DNA of 64,000 bases from Sambucus nigra (lineage: Eukaryota > Streptophyta > Magnoliopsida > Dipsacales > Adoxaceae): assembly GCA_949130495.1 (NCBI GenBank), contig OX422216.1:104973967-105037966 (forward strand). The letters are read 5' to 3'. How positions within the stretch are numbered: the stretch's first letter is position 1; every line of letters begins with the position of its first letter. A model generated the notes under the pieces. It saw only the letters and a list, made by a program, of their open reading frames with translations. It was not told the DNA's origin and did no database searches. Shown here in pieces: positions 44,991 through 56,413 of the stretch. The position numbers and the translations under genes were made by a program.

Positions 44991-46866
44991 TGTGCCCCTA
45001 GGTGAGGACCACTTGGCGCAATGCATACTCTGTTATCGTCTCCCGGTGCATCACTCACTGCATAAAGGACAACTGGTTCGGCGTCTCTCACGAACCATAA
45101 ATCTCATAACACGATTATTGGAGGCAAGCATACTCACCAGCTAAATGGGTCACTCACATACCTATGCTCCCATTCAACCGTCGAAACTATCCTATGTAAT
45201 AGATAGCACATATCCAAGTTCATATGCTCTGGGTACAAGTCAAATATTCCCCCATCGAGTCACCTAGGATAAGACTGTCCATTGCACGAAACCTCCGCCC
45301 AATAGCAAGCAGCGTAGGTATGCTATACACATAATAATGATAAACATATAATAATAGGCATTCCTGAAGCCTTACAATAATTAGGTATTCATCCAACCCA
45401 TATTTATATTTCTATACGTAGTATATTTCTTTTTACTACTTACGCAATTTACTTGATTATTCGCACTCTCGAATTTCCCAAGGTTAATTCACCTATTCAA
45501 TACTTAATGTATCATTCTAGGATTACTTCCCAAATAATTCGGCACTAAGTTAATATTAATAAATGCCAGTTCTAATAGAATATAAACTGGGTTACCTGAT
45601 CTGGTGAAAAACTGAAATTTCTGGGCTTTTGGGGACCTGTCATTCGAATGAGATTGCAGGTCGTTTGAACGATTCTGACTTCTCATTCGAACGAGATGGG
45701 TCTTTTTCTGGTTTGGCCAGACCTGTTACGTTTTTACTGTTCATCTTCGTCTTCCTCAACATATCAGTCCTAAAACCTCTAAATTTCTCAACCCCAACAC
45801 CAAAACATCAATCCTAATTACTGTTCCAGCATATATTAATGATTTCCCTTAACTTTGAACCATTAATTCAATATAAAACAGTTACAAAATCCAAAATCCC
45901 CAATTTAACAATTACAGACCCTAGTTCTTAAAATTTCTAAACAAGAACTCCAATTCAGATTCGTCCATTACAATTAATTAACAATTTGGGATTTGTAAAC
46001 TATCTACATGAGGGATTTATCCTAATTTGTTTTTCAGATTTCAATTCATATCCTTAAATCTCCCATTTTATCAAAATTCATGAATCAAAAGTGATGATAA
46101 TCTACTTACACCAATATGAACATATTTATTGCCATGCATCATAAGTAATAAACACTTGCCTTAATTTCGACGGTCTGATTCGCTGTTGATATGGGTATAA
46201 GTGTGTTCCTCGTCTTGCGATCTACACTTTGGTATAGTTTTTGGTGTGTGTTCTTGAGTTGGGCACCAAGAACACTAAGAGCTTCTTCTTCCTTCCTCTA
46301 CGCCTTTCCCAATTCTCTCACGTAGGTTTAAAGTTGATAACTCCCCACTAACCCATGTATACCTATCTTTTATTTCCAAATTTTCGTCCATATTATTACT
46401 CCAAAATTCCAAAGGACAAAAATACCCCTATAGGGTGTCGATTAGGCCTAAAATTACCTCGGAGTCCAATTAAAATGTCCGGGTAGAGTTTTCTGACTGT
46501 CTCGACCCTTACGGACTCAATGGCGCACTCAAAATTACCATACGAGTTATACAAAAATAATTTATCTTTTTATTCCATGTAATTAGTCCCGACACGACTC
46601 ACACGCGCGTCTTGACTTAAAATACCAAAATGTCTTATTTCGCACTCCGACAATTTATAAAAATTATATAATTCCATATTACATATACCCACAGTAATAA
46701 TCAATGATTTCCATCAATAAGTATTAACCCTTGGCACGCTAGTTAATAATTATTTTAAATTTGGATTAATTAACAATTAGATTTCCCGACCTTTTTAATT
46801 TAATTAATCCAGCAATAATAATAAATCCCATAATTATTTAATATTACCAAAATGCAGGGTATTACA
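44991..46866 (-). repeat. Complete 3' LTR of the second Tekay-type element
   Basis: Minus-strand TGTAATACCC to GGGGCACA, 1876 bp, next to a polypurine tract (minus-strand TTAGGGGGAAGTA, 46879-46867). Its first 200 bp match the fragment at 2612-2815. Three CATTCGAAYGAG-like repeats lie at about 45641-45696. The other LTR is not in the window. Confidence 0.85.
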
Positions 46867-46875
46867 TACTTCCCC

Positions 46876-49612
46876 CTAATAACGGAATTTCATCTCGAAA
46901 TTCAAAAAGTAAAGCATACCTGGTAGGAATAAGTTTGGATATTTCTCGTGCATATCCTTCTCTCGCTCCCACGTAGACTCCTCAACGTTATGATGCTCCC
47001 ACTGAACCCTCACTAGTGGAACTACTTGTGACCTAAATTTCCTCTTGCTACAGTCTAGGGTAGCCACAGGTCTCTCCTTATAAGAAATGTCGGGCTGTAA
47101 ATCAATTTTCTCAATCGTAGTGTGGGCGGGGCCAACTCATCCTTAAGAAATCGCCTCAATGATGAGATGTGGAACACATAATGAATACGGTGCAAGTGTT
47201 CTAGCAACCCAAGTCTATATTCCACCGGTCTGATCCTCTCGATAATGGGAAATGGTCCTCCGTATGTCAGAGCCAATTTCCCCTATTTCCCGAACCTCAT
47301 CACCCCTTTCATAGGAGACACTCGCAGCAATATTTGATCCCCCACGTTGAACTGCCCGAATAACCTCTTCGCCTTGGCGTAGCTTTTCTCCCTGTCCTGA
47401 GCTACCCAAATACGGTTCCTGATCATCTCAACTTTGGCTGACGTTTTCTGAATTACCTCTGGCCCGAGTAACTTGTTGTCCCCCACCTTTAGCCAACAAG
47501 TAGGAGAACGACAAGGACTGCCGTATAACGCCTCGAATGGGGCCATGTCGATCGTAAACTAATAGGAGTTATTATAAGTGAACTCCACCAGTGGAAGATA
47601 CGGCTCCCAACTTCCTCCAAAGTCAAGGACACACATGCGCAACATGTCCTCCAGCATCTGATTCGTATGCTCAGTCTGCCTATTTGTCTATGGGTGATAA
47701 GCCATACTCAACCGTAGTGCAGTACCCATAGCCTCTTGGAAGCTCTCCCAGAAGCGTGATATGAAAGTTTTGTCTTTATCAAACATGATGTTCAAGAACA
47801 CCCCATGTAATCTCACTATCTCGGTGATAAATATCCAGGCATACTGTCCCGTAGTATAGTTCGTCCATACCGACAGAAAATGAGCTACCTTGGTGAACCG
47901 ATCCACCATAACCCATATAGAATTGTGACCCCGCTATGAAGTAGGCAGCCCAGTAATGAAATCCATGAAAATGCTCTCCCATTTCCACGTAGGTATCTCC
48001 AATGGCTTAAGTAACCCTGGAGGCCTCTGGTGGTCCACCTTTACCAGCTGACAGGTGGCACACGTGGACACGAACTCCGCAATGTCTTTCTTCATCCCAC
48101 TCCACCAGTACTGTCGCCTCATATCCTGGTACATTTTATCCCCTCCAGGATGTACCACAAATCTGGATCCATGAGAATGTGTCATCACTTCATGACGTAA
48201 ATCCTCTCCTTTTGGAACCACTAGTCTCCCATTAAATCACAATCCCCCATCTGAGCTCACTGAGTAGGACTCTGCGCCCTCCGTTAGACGCCGTACAATC
48301 TGATCCTGACAAAATGAATCAGCAGCCTGAGCCTAGATCACTCTCGTAATAATCTCTGGAGTGACTATCATGACGGATATAAAGGATCGGGCCACTGCCT
48401 CCTGATATCCCAACTCTTTCCACTTTGCCTTCCCCACCTTTGCCACCCCACCTACTGGCCTATGGCTCAACGCATCAGCAACTACGTTGGCCTTCCCCGG
48501 GTGATATTGTATCTCAAACTAGTAATCTTCCACAAACTCCAGCCTCCTGCGCTAATGCATGTTCAACTCTCGTTGAGTGAACAAGTACTACAGTGACTTC
48601 TGGTCTATGGACAGGTGAAATTTCTCCCCTAACAAGTAGTGTCTCCAAATCCGTAGGGAAAACACAATCGCTACTAACTCCAAGTCTTGGGTAGGGTAAT
48701 TCCTCTCATGAGGCTTAAGCTTGTGGGAGGCATAAGCTATAGCATGTTCCTCCTGCTGAAGTACTCCACCAAGTCCCTGTAGAGAAGCATCCGTATATAC
48801 CAGGTACACCACTCCTGGCATGGGTAAAGCAAGAACGGGCGCCGAAGTCAACTTATCCTTTAGCTCATCGAAAGATAACTGACAAGCATCATCCCAAATG
48901 AACTTCACCCCTTTGCGAGTCAAATTTATCGACGGGCCGACAATTTTCGAGAACCCTCTGATGAATCGCCTGTAATATCCTGCTAACCCCAAGAAACTTC
49001 ACATCTCCATCGATGTCGTGGGATGTCCCCACTCCCTCACCGTCAATACTTTGCTCGGGTCCACTGATATCCCCAATTCTGACACAACATGGCCCAAAAA
49101 CTGTACCTCCCATAACCAGAATTCACACTTTTCATACTTGGCATACAGCTGATGCTCTCATAGAGTCTGAAGAACCCATCTCAAGTGCTCGGCAAGCTCT
49201 TCCTCAGTCTGGGAATAAATCAGGATGTCATCTATAAAGACAATGACAAACTTATCTAAGAACTCTCTGAACACCTGGTTCATTAAGTCCATGAATACGA
49301 CTGGAGTATTTGTTAGCCCAAACGGCATGACTCGAAACTCGTAGGACCCATATCTTGTCAAGAAAGTAGTCTTCGACACATCCTGCTCCCTAATATGTAG
49401 TTGATGGTATCCCGATCTCAAATCTATCTTTGAGAAGAAGGCAGCTCCTCTCAGTTGTTCGAACAAATCATCGATTCAGGAAAATGGATACTTATTCCGT
49501 ATCGTGACTTTTTTCGAATCTCGATAGTCTACACACAACCTTAATGAACCATCACTCCTCTTCACAAATAGAACGGGAGCACCCACCCTATGGAAGGTTT
49601 TGGGTTTCTTCC
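46876..49612 (-). pseudogene. Second Tekay-type pol (RT, RNase H, integrase, chromodomain), minus strand
   Basis: Read from right to left. [12 protein letters not shown] near 49540, [20 protein letters not shown], active site FIDD near 49235. RNase [21 protein letters not shown] (48770-48820), with the Asp that the first copy lacks. Integrase: HHCC finger with CATCQLVK (48060), MDFITGLP, then RQTEHTNQMLEDM with the catalytic Glu retained. Chromodomain: VVPLVRVQWEHHNVEESTWE near 47000. Stops at about 47937, 47698 and 47560 are CAG to TAG compared with the first copy. The RT is cut at about 49612 just upstream of its first conserved block, where a LINE begins. Gag, protease and the 5' LTR are missing. 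Confidence 0.9.
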
Positions 49613-49763
49613 TATATTGCACCTGTAATTTTTTTTTTTTTAGTAAATAAGAAATGCATTAAACAAAGGAAAACTGTATAAAAGAGGTGAAAGAGGGCCA
49701 TACCACTCTGGGTCAAAATTCGTAGGTGAAAAGACCCGAATCAAACAACTGAAAGAAACAACC

Positions 49764-52625
49764 TTAAACAGAAAGTAACAAGCTCTCATCCAGACCCCAG
49801 TTCATGCACACAAGCCAGTTGTTGAAGTTCCTTTTCGAAGCTTTCCAGCTTAGAGATTTGCATTTGACAAGTAGGGTGATCTCATTCATTACACTAGCAT
49901 GGTTTGATCTAGTATTTTTGAATATTCTGTTATTCCTTTCCATCCAAACACAGTAAATGGTAGCTGAAAGGGATGAGCATTTGACTTTATTAATAAGAGA
50001 TTTCCCCGCGAAATGGTTTACCGCTTCAACAATGATGTCATCCCAGTTATTGGAAACATCATAGGCATCATTATTATAATTTATCTCCTCCCATATCTCT
50101 TTAGTGAAACTGCAATTGAAGAATAGGTGGTCACGGTTCTCCTTAGCACTGCCACAAAATACACACTTGCTGTCATGTGATATTCCCCACTTAAAAGTTT
50201 TATCCTTAGTGTTTATAGCATTCTTACAAACCATCCAGAGAATGAACGCACACTTCGAAATGTTGCTATTGTTCCACACAAGAGGGGCCCAAGTGGGAGG
50301 TTGTTGGTGCTGTCTGATGGAGTCCCAAGCGCAGTTAATTGTGATGATGCCATTATTCCTAGGAGTCCAGATGACTTTGTCCACACTGGTGGTATAGGAA
50401 GACTAGCATGTTTGATCTCATTGAGTTCCCAAGTAATAGAAGTAGGCCACACCCATGTACCGTTTCTAATGAAGTCAGCCACCTTGGCTTTATGATTGCT
50501 GGCAGTGTCATAAATCATTCTATCTCCATACTTTTTCCCCAAGGGGCCAAGCGGATGTCAATGATCATGCTAAATGAAAGTGTCCAGTCCCTTACCAATG
50601 ATGGTTTTTATGAAAGGTCTGATTTTGTCCCTCAATCTCATCAGTTTACTCCAGGTCCAAGATGCATCAGTTGGGGTGTGGATGTGCCATACACTCCTCC
50701 CTTTCAATTTATATATGTGGCACCATTTAACCCAAAGAGTGTCCTTCTTGCAACATAGATTCCATAAGTGTTTGAACATGGCAGCTTTGTTCCAATCGGT
50801 AGTATTCTTGAGGAATGACCAGTTTATAGTGTCATAGTCCTTGAGTATGTTGATTTTTAGAGCACATCTAGGAGGTCCCAAGTCCCTATGATAGTTTCTC
50901 ATGAGCTCCTTCATAATAAGAATAGTCTCCAATGGAACTTCCTTTCACAAAGGCAGACTGTATTTCATTCACAATGAGAGGAATGATAGGTTTCATTCTA
51001 TTAACAAGGATCTTAAAAATGCGTTTGTAGATGGTATTACAGCAGGCAATAGGCCGAAAGTCTTTCATGGTTGATTGGGTATTGGTTTTGGGAATTAGAA
51101 CCAGGTTAATGCAATTCCACTACTTGAGCATAGAATTTGATTGGAAAAAAGAGGCAACAGCGTGCGTGGTATCATCACCAACCATATCCCAATTGTTAGT
51201 GAAGAACTCAGTATTAAAGCCATCCGGACCCGGGGCCTTATCTTTTCCAAGATCAAACAAGGCATCCTTTATTTCATCATTAGATATAGGGGCAATGATC
51301 CAATTAGCTTGCTCAGTAGTAAGTTTCTTTTTGATAACATGACTAAGAATATGAGGAGTTGGGCCAGAAGAAGTCGGCCCAAGGAGGTTGGTGAAATAGC
51401 TTACTACCTTTTCAGCGACCTGTAAATGGCCCTCCATCTTTTGGCCATGTTGATCCTGAATGGTAAGGATCTTGTTTCTGTTCATGTTGCCTTTGATTTT
51501 AGGGTGGAAAAACTTTGATTTCATGTCACCTTCTTTTAGCCATCTAGTTCTAGAATTTTGTTTCAAGAAGGCTTCTTCAGCTAAGAATCAATCCACATAT
51601 GCAGTTCTAGTATTCCTCTCATCCACCAGAATATTGAAGCTTTTATTCCCATGGTTGATTTATTTTTGGATATTATTGAGCTCGTGCAAAGCCTCAGCAG
51701 TTCCGAGGCTTATGTTGCTGTAGAACTTACGATTGAAGCCAATCAGAGCTTGCTTCAATATTCTTGGAATCCTTGTACATAGGACTACCCTGAATAGGGG
51801 TCATCCAGGCCTCAGACACAATATCATTGAACTCCCTATGAGAACTCCAGAAGTTGAAGTATTTGAAATACTTGGCTAGATTGGTGGGGGAAGGCAAGAT
51901 GGTGGTAATGATAGGACAGTGGTCAGATAGGCCTTGGTTAATGATCTCAGCTTGAGAATCAGGGAATTTGGTCTTCCAATCATCATTAATGAGAACTCTG
52001 TCAATTTTTGTTTGGATATTAGGCTCATTTAAGTTGATTCTATTCCAAGCGTACCATAGTCCTTGCGAGTGGATATCATCCATCTAAATGTTATAAAGGC
52101 TCTAGTTGAAATCATTAACATCATTTACATAAATATCAAGGATTCCACTCTTCTCATTGCGATCTCTAACAACGTCGAAATCCCCCATGCGGATCCAATT
52201 TTGATTCTGAGTAACATGATGAACATATTCAAGGTAAGTCCACAGGTTCATTCTCTGGTTAGGAAGGTTTAGGCCATAGACAAAGGTGGCATAAAAGGAT
52301 TTATCTAAGCTCAAGGGAGTTATAAGGCAGGTTATAGCTTGATTGTTAGAGGAAAGATTAGAAACTTTGAAATGGTTTGGGTTCCAACCAATGATGATTC
52401 TAGCAACCCCCCCCCCCCCCCCCCCCTCACATCACTTGGGCAATTATGAGTGTAATCCCATTGAGGCAGACTTCTAATAGTAACATTATTAAGGTTATTT
52501 TTCCTCACCTTCGTTTCCACAAGACAAATGAGGGATAAATTATGGGTTCTAATGATCTTCCGTACCTCATGTTGCTTTAGGGGATTATTGAGCCCCCTAA
52601 TGTTCCAAGAAGCCAACTTAATCAA
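49764..52625 (-). pseudogene. LINE ORF2: endonuclease, truncated RT, zf-RVT; catalytic RT core deleted
   Basis: The endonuclease starts IKLASWNIRGLNNPLKQ at 52625, with VETKV, RMGDFDVVRDRNEKSG, AWNRINLNEPNIQTKIDR and LSDHCPIITT. A linker (KDKAPGPDGFNTEFF near 51220) and early RT (KDFRPIACCNTIYKRIFK) lead to PPRCALKINILKDYDTINWS near 50880-50830. There the sequence jumps to DWNKAAMFKHLWNLCCKKDT near 50790. The FADD active-site block, about 250 residues in the LINE at 56414-59157, is gone. The C-terminal zinc finger is present (CVFCGSAKENRDHLFFNC, near 50170-50110). ORF2 normally nicks DNA and primes reverse transcription. This copy cannot do the second step. Confidence 0.88.
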
Positions 52626-54442
52626 TGATATTGATTGGTATTAGTGGTGAGGCCGCATCCATATCTGTCTTCTCATGCATTTTCTTCCTTAGTTTCTTTT
52701 TCTGGTTCTTGGATAAAGTTGGATCCGGTTTCCCTCCTTTGCCATCTATATCAATGATCTTTAGAGCTAATCCAAAGGGTGTCGGGGTGTTGTCTGCTTC
52801 ACTATCCTCTTATAGGTCTTAAAGAGCTTCAAAGTTGTTGGTTATATTAGGTTTTCCCACAGTTTTTTGATCCAAGGGTAGCAATGGAGCAGGTTCAATT
52901 GGATTGGTATTTGTCTCCTTCTTCTCTTCTTGCTTATTAGGACTAGAACTAGCCCCCTTATTACCTTTCCTAACCTGCGTCCATTCATTGTACAGAGTTT
53001 CAGCAATGGTCACACTAGTTTTGGTAGTTTTGGGTACCCACACTCTGGTAACAAGAGGACAATTGGCAATTTTATGGCAAAAAATAAGGCAGTACAAACA
53101 AGAGTAGGGCATGCTTTGATATTCCACATAAATTTCTGTAATGTCACCATCCGCGTGTTGTAGGTCAATGATTTTAGGGTATCTCTCATTAGCTTCCACT
53201 TCAACACATATCCGGGCATAGCTGAGGTTATGCATCATCTTAGTGGAAGCATCAGCATATAGAGGTTTCCCTATAGCATTGATGATATAACTTAATCCCT
53301 CTTCCGACCAAACTGAATAGGAATGTTATGAAACCTCACTCATATAGGAACCATCATGGCAAGGTCATTGTTAGTTTTGAAATCTAATTCCCATTTCTTT
53401 AGAATGATAGGATTCCCTGCAAGTGCCATGTCCCATTAGAGATAATGTTTTCTCTCTCATCTTGGCTTTTGAATTTGCACATGAAAAAACCATTGTCATG
53501 TGGTAGGACTTGTACACGTCCATGTTTATCCCATAGTCGGTGTGCAGTGCTGTTAACTAAGGAGTAAGGTAGCTTTCGACCTAGAAAATAACCCACTGCA
53601 CTATTAGACCAGATAGCATTCCCCATTGTAACTATCTTATGAGGCGGTTTTACCGTTGGTTTACCATTTACCACATCAGGTTTATGGTATTTTAGGTTTA
53701 GGTTAGGAGTACGTTTGGGGGCTACCATTGTACTCCACGATTTGAGAGTATTGGTAGTTGGTGTAACTTGGTCAGACTTACTGACATCTTTAGTGGTTAG
53801 GTTAACCTCGGATGTCCCTTCACATTTATGTGGAAGTTGGTTGTGGTTAGCAGGGAGGACAATGTGATGGCTTGTTTGTCCTTGGTTTTTGGGACATAGA
53901 CGTTTCCCATCTATCACACTGTTCTTTGTGGCCGTACCATTGAGTATCACCGTCTTCCTCTATTGGTTGTTTACAAGTGTCACCTCCATTATCCCTTACT
54001 TAGCTCCATTGTTATGGTCCATACCTAAAGCTTCTTCACGTGTTAACCCTTTTTTGAGGAGAAATTTGAGAAAACTGGTGTGTTCAGCGTCAAGGGTCCT
54101 TACTTTCTGCTCATCATTGTAGTCGATGGTTTTTTCGGTGGTTGTGTCAACAACTTGATCTTCATCAATAAAATCCTGTTCCATAAGCTCATGAAGTCAA
54201 GGTGCACCATCATTACCTGAGTTGATCTCCATGTTTGTGCAAGCTTTCAACTTTTTTAGCTCAGTTTGGGAGGGAAAAGCGTGCTGGTGGGCTTGAGGAA
54301 TAACAGACCCACGAGAAACTGTAGGTAGGGAGGATGAGGCAGTAGGTGGTGGCGGACCATTACGATTTGATGGCATGGAATCCATATGATTGCTAGATGG
54401 TGGGGGATTAGAGAGAGGTGGTTGACTTGGTTTGGTTGCCAT
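52626..54442 (-). pseudogene. LINE ORF1 (nucleic-acid binding, DUF4283-like)
   Basis: Starts MATKPSQPPLSNPPPSS at 54442, a Pro/Ser-rich N-terminus. Stops at about 54197 and 53995 break it. The central domain (WSNSAVGYFLGRKLPYSLVN, RVQVLPHDNGFFMCKF, ENIISNGTWHL) resembles DUF4283 of plant LINE ORF1. It is followed, after a degraded stretch at 53230-53400, by a zinc-knuckle-like YCLIFCHKIANC near 53060 and an acidic/basic tail ending at a stop near 52622. ORF1 proteins package LINE RNA. Several frames must be joined, so no full protein is encoded. Confidence 0.8.
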
Positions 54443-54527
54443 GGATAGAGAGTAGAGAGAGAGTAGAGAGAAGGGAGAGCGTATTGAGCGTAAATCTTCC
54501 TACATACCGTATCTTGCACTTGTAATT

Positions 54528-54577
54528 GATTTGTTGTTCGTTATATACATAATTCCCCCCCCCCCCCAAAAAAAGAT
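54528..54577 (+). repeat. LINE 3' tail remnant, plus strand
   Basis: GTTATATACATAATTC followed by a C-run and AAAAAAA resembles the LINE tail at 40115-40160 (GATATATATACATAATTTTTCCC, A-run). No body is attached. Confidence 0.5.
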
Positions 54578-54589
54578 GCATTTAAGCAC

Positions 54590-55195
54590 TCAACACCCCC
54601 ACTGATTGTTCTTGGAGCTGGAGGAATATTCTAAATATGATATAGTATGGCATAGCCATTATCAAAACTAAGATTAGGAATGGGGTGGACAACTTCATGT
54701 GGTATGACGACTGGCACCCCAAAGGCCCTCTTGAACCTCTTTATGGGGATAGAGTCATCTATGATGTTGTAAATAACCATAAGGTCAAAGTGTCAAATTT
54801 TATCCATAGCAATTGGAGATGGCCTGCTACAATCACTTGGGAGCTATTGGACATTAGGAATGATGATCTTCCCAACATTTCAAGTGATATCTGTGATAGT
54901 GTGGTTTGGATGGCTAAGTAAAACTGACCGCTCTCTATTGAGTTAGATTATAATCTTCTTATGAATCCTCCTCTTCCACATGTCAACTTGAGCAAACTTG
55001 TTTGGAGCAGCAACTTCATTCCAAAATGCTCGTTCATTTTTTGGATAATTTGTAGAAAAGCTTTATACACTAGAGATAAGTTGTTCAGATGGTACAAAGC
55101 TAAGAATAATGTTGGTAGGATGTGCAATATGCACGAGGAGACTATAAACCACCTGTTTGTGGAATACATATAGGCTATGGAGATTTTAAGTGAGT
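54590..55195 (+). pseudogene. LINE ORF2 C-terminal fragment (zf-RVT region)
   Basis: Plus-strand remnants are NFMWYDDWHPKGPLEPLYGD, RVIYDVVNNHKVKVSNFIHS, WRWPATITWELLDIRN and CSFIFWIICRKALYTRD, then MCNMHEETINHLF. These equal the post-RT and zinc-finger region of the LINE at 56414-59157. Stops at 54919, 54925 and 55171. Only this slice remains. The RT is absent. Confidence 0.85.
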
Positions 55196-56413
55196 TGCTC
55201 CTTAGAAACTAGCAATATATAGGTTTTTACATAGGAGGCTGAGATTAACTTTACTGTCAATAATTACAAGTGGGAGGCCTTGATTACTCTAAGCCCTGCC
55301 CTAACAGTCAGGATGGCCCCAAAATCAAGTCTCCATCTCACTTGGAAGATTTCTTTGTTACTTTCCTAAGCAGATTTCTATTCCAAGGGAAGCCAAATGA
55401 CTCCCCTCGTGAGTTATTATTTCGTCTCACAGTTCGACTTGCTCAAGGGAGGGATGCTCCCCTTGCAGCACTCACACTAGGTTCTTTGTGTATTTGGTTG
55501 GTTCATTCTCACATAGATACGGAACGATCTCATGGACGCTATGATGTTACTAATTTTCTAAACTCTTTCATTTAATGGGTTTTTTATTCGAGTGGTTTCC
55601 AAAATTTGCTCTAGAGCCTCGCTCATTACACATCAATTTTGCTCCGATGACTAGGTGGCATAACAAGTATCCAAAGCAAGCCTTGGGTTCTTTAATTGTT
55701 AACATTGATGAATTCTCATTTCTCCCCTACTTCAAACGAGTGGGTGGCATTTTTTTGTGGGGATTCTTCACAGCTTTTGTTAGTACCTTTTATCCTCCTC
55801 CAGAATTGAAGTCGGTACCTAATTGCCCTCATATTTCTGTTATGGCCCAGGTCTTGCCTTGCGTGCTTCCCTCACTGACTGAACTTGGCCAAGGGGGTTG
55901 ATTTTATCACTCTGAAAGAGTGAAGAGGCAGTTTGGCCGAGACCACTCCTCTTTCTACTCTACCAGACCAAGAGTCAGACATAAACACTCTTGGGATTGA
56001 AGAAACATTTCAAACTGTGCACGAGCAGGGCTGTGAGGCCTTGGGCATTCCTCTTTTTGAGAATTACACCTCATCCACCCCTCTTACAGAAGGTACTCTA
56101 ATTACTTCTTTTTCACTTAATAAAATTGTAAGTCACAGGGTTTCAAATATTGGTTCCTCGTCTTGCTCATTTGAAGAGGAACTTGTTGATTATGGAAGCA
56201 CTCCTTCCTATAATAATAATAGTTCTTCTTCAAATGACATTGGTGTTATTGACACCCACCAAGATCACTCACCAGACGCTTATGCTTTGTTATCAACTTC
56301 GAGAGGCACTAATGGTGAGAATGATGATACGATGATCTACTCTCCTTCCACCACCAGCCCCACTACTGGGCAGTTTCCTTATGTCTAGGACCCTCATTCA
56401 AGAAGTGTAAGTT

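Larger units (their letters stand above)
49631..54513 (-). mobile_element. L1-like LINE, 4.9 kb, with internal deletion
   Basis: The T-run at 49631-49641 is the poly(A) tail of a minus-strand LINE. The 5' end lies near 54513, about 70 bp before the ORF1 start. Direct repeats TTGCACCTGTAATT (49617-49630) and TTGCACTTGTAATT (54514-54527) flank it, one mismatch in 14, a likely target duplication. The repeat also resembles part of a LINE tail at 54514-54577, so the duplication is not certain. ORF1 and ORF2 are both present but broken, and the RT core is missing. Confidence 0.75.
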
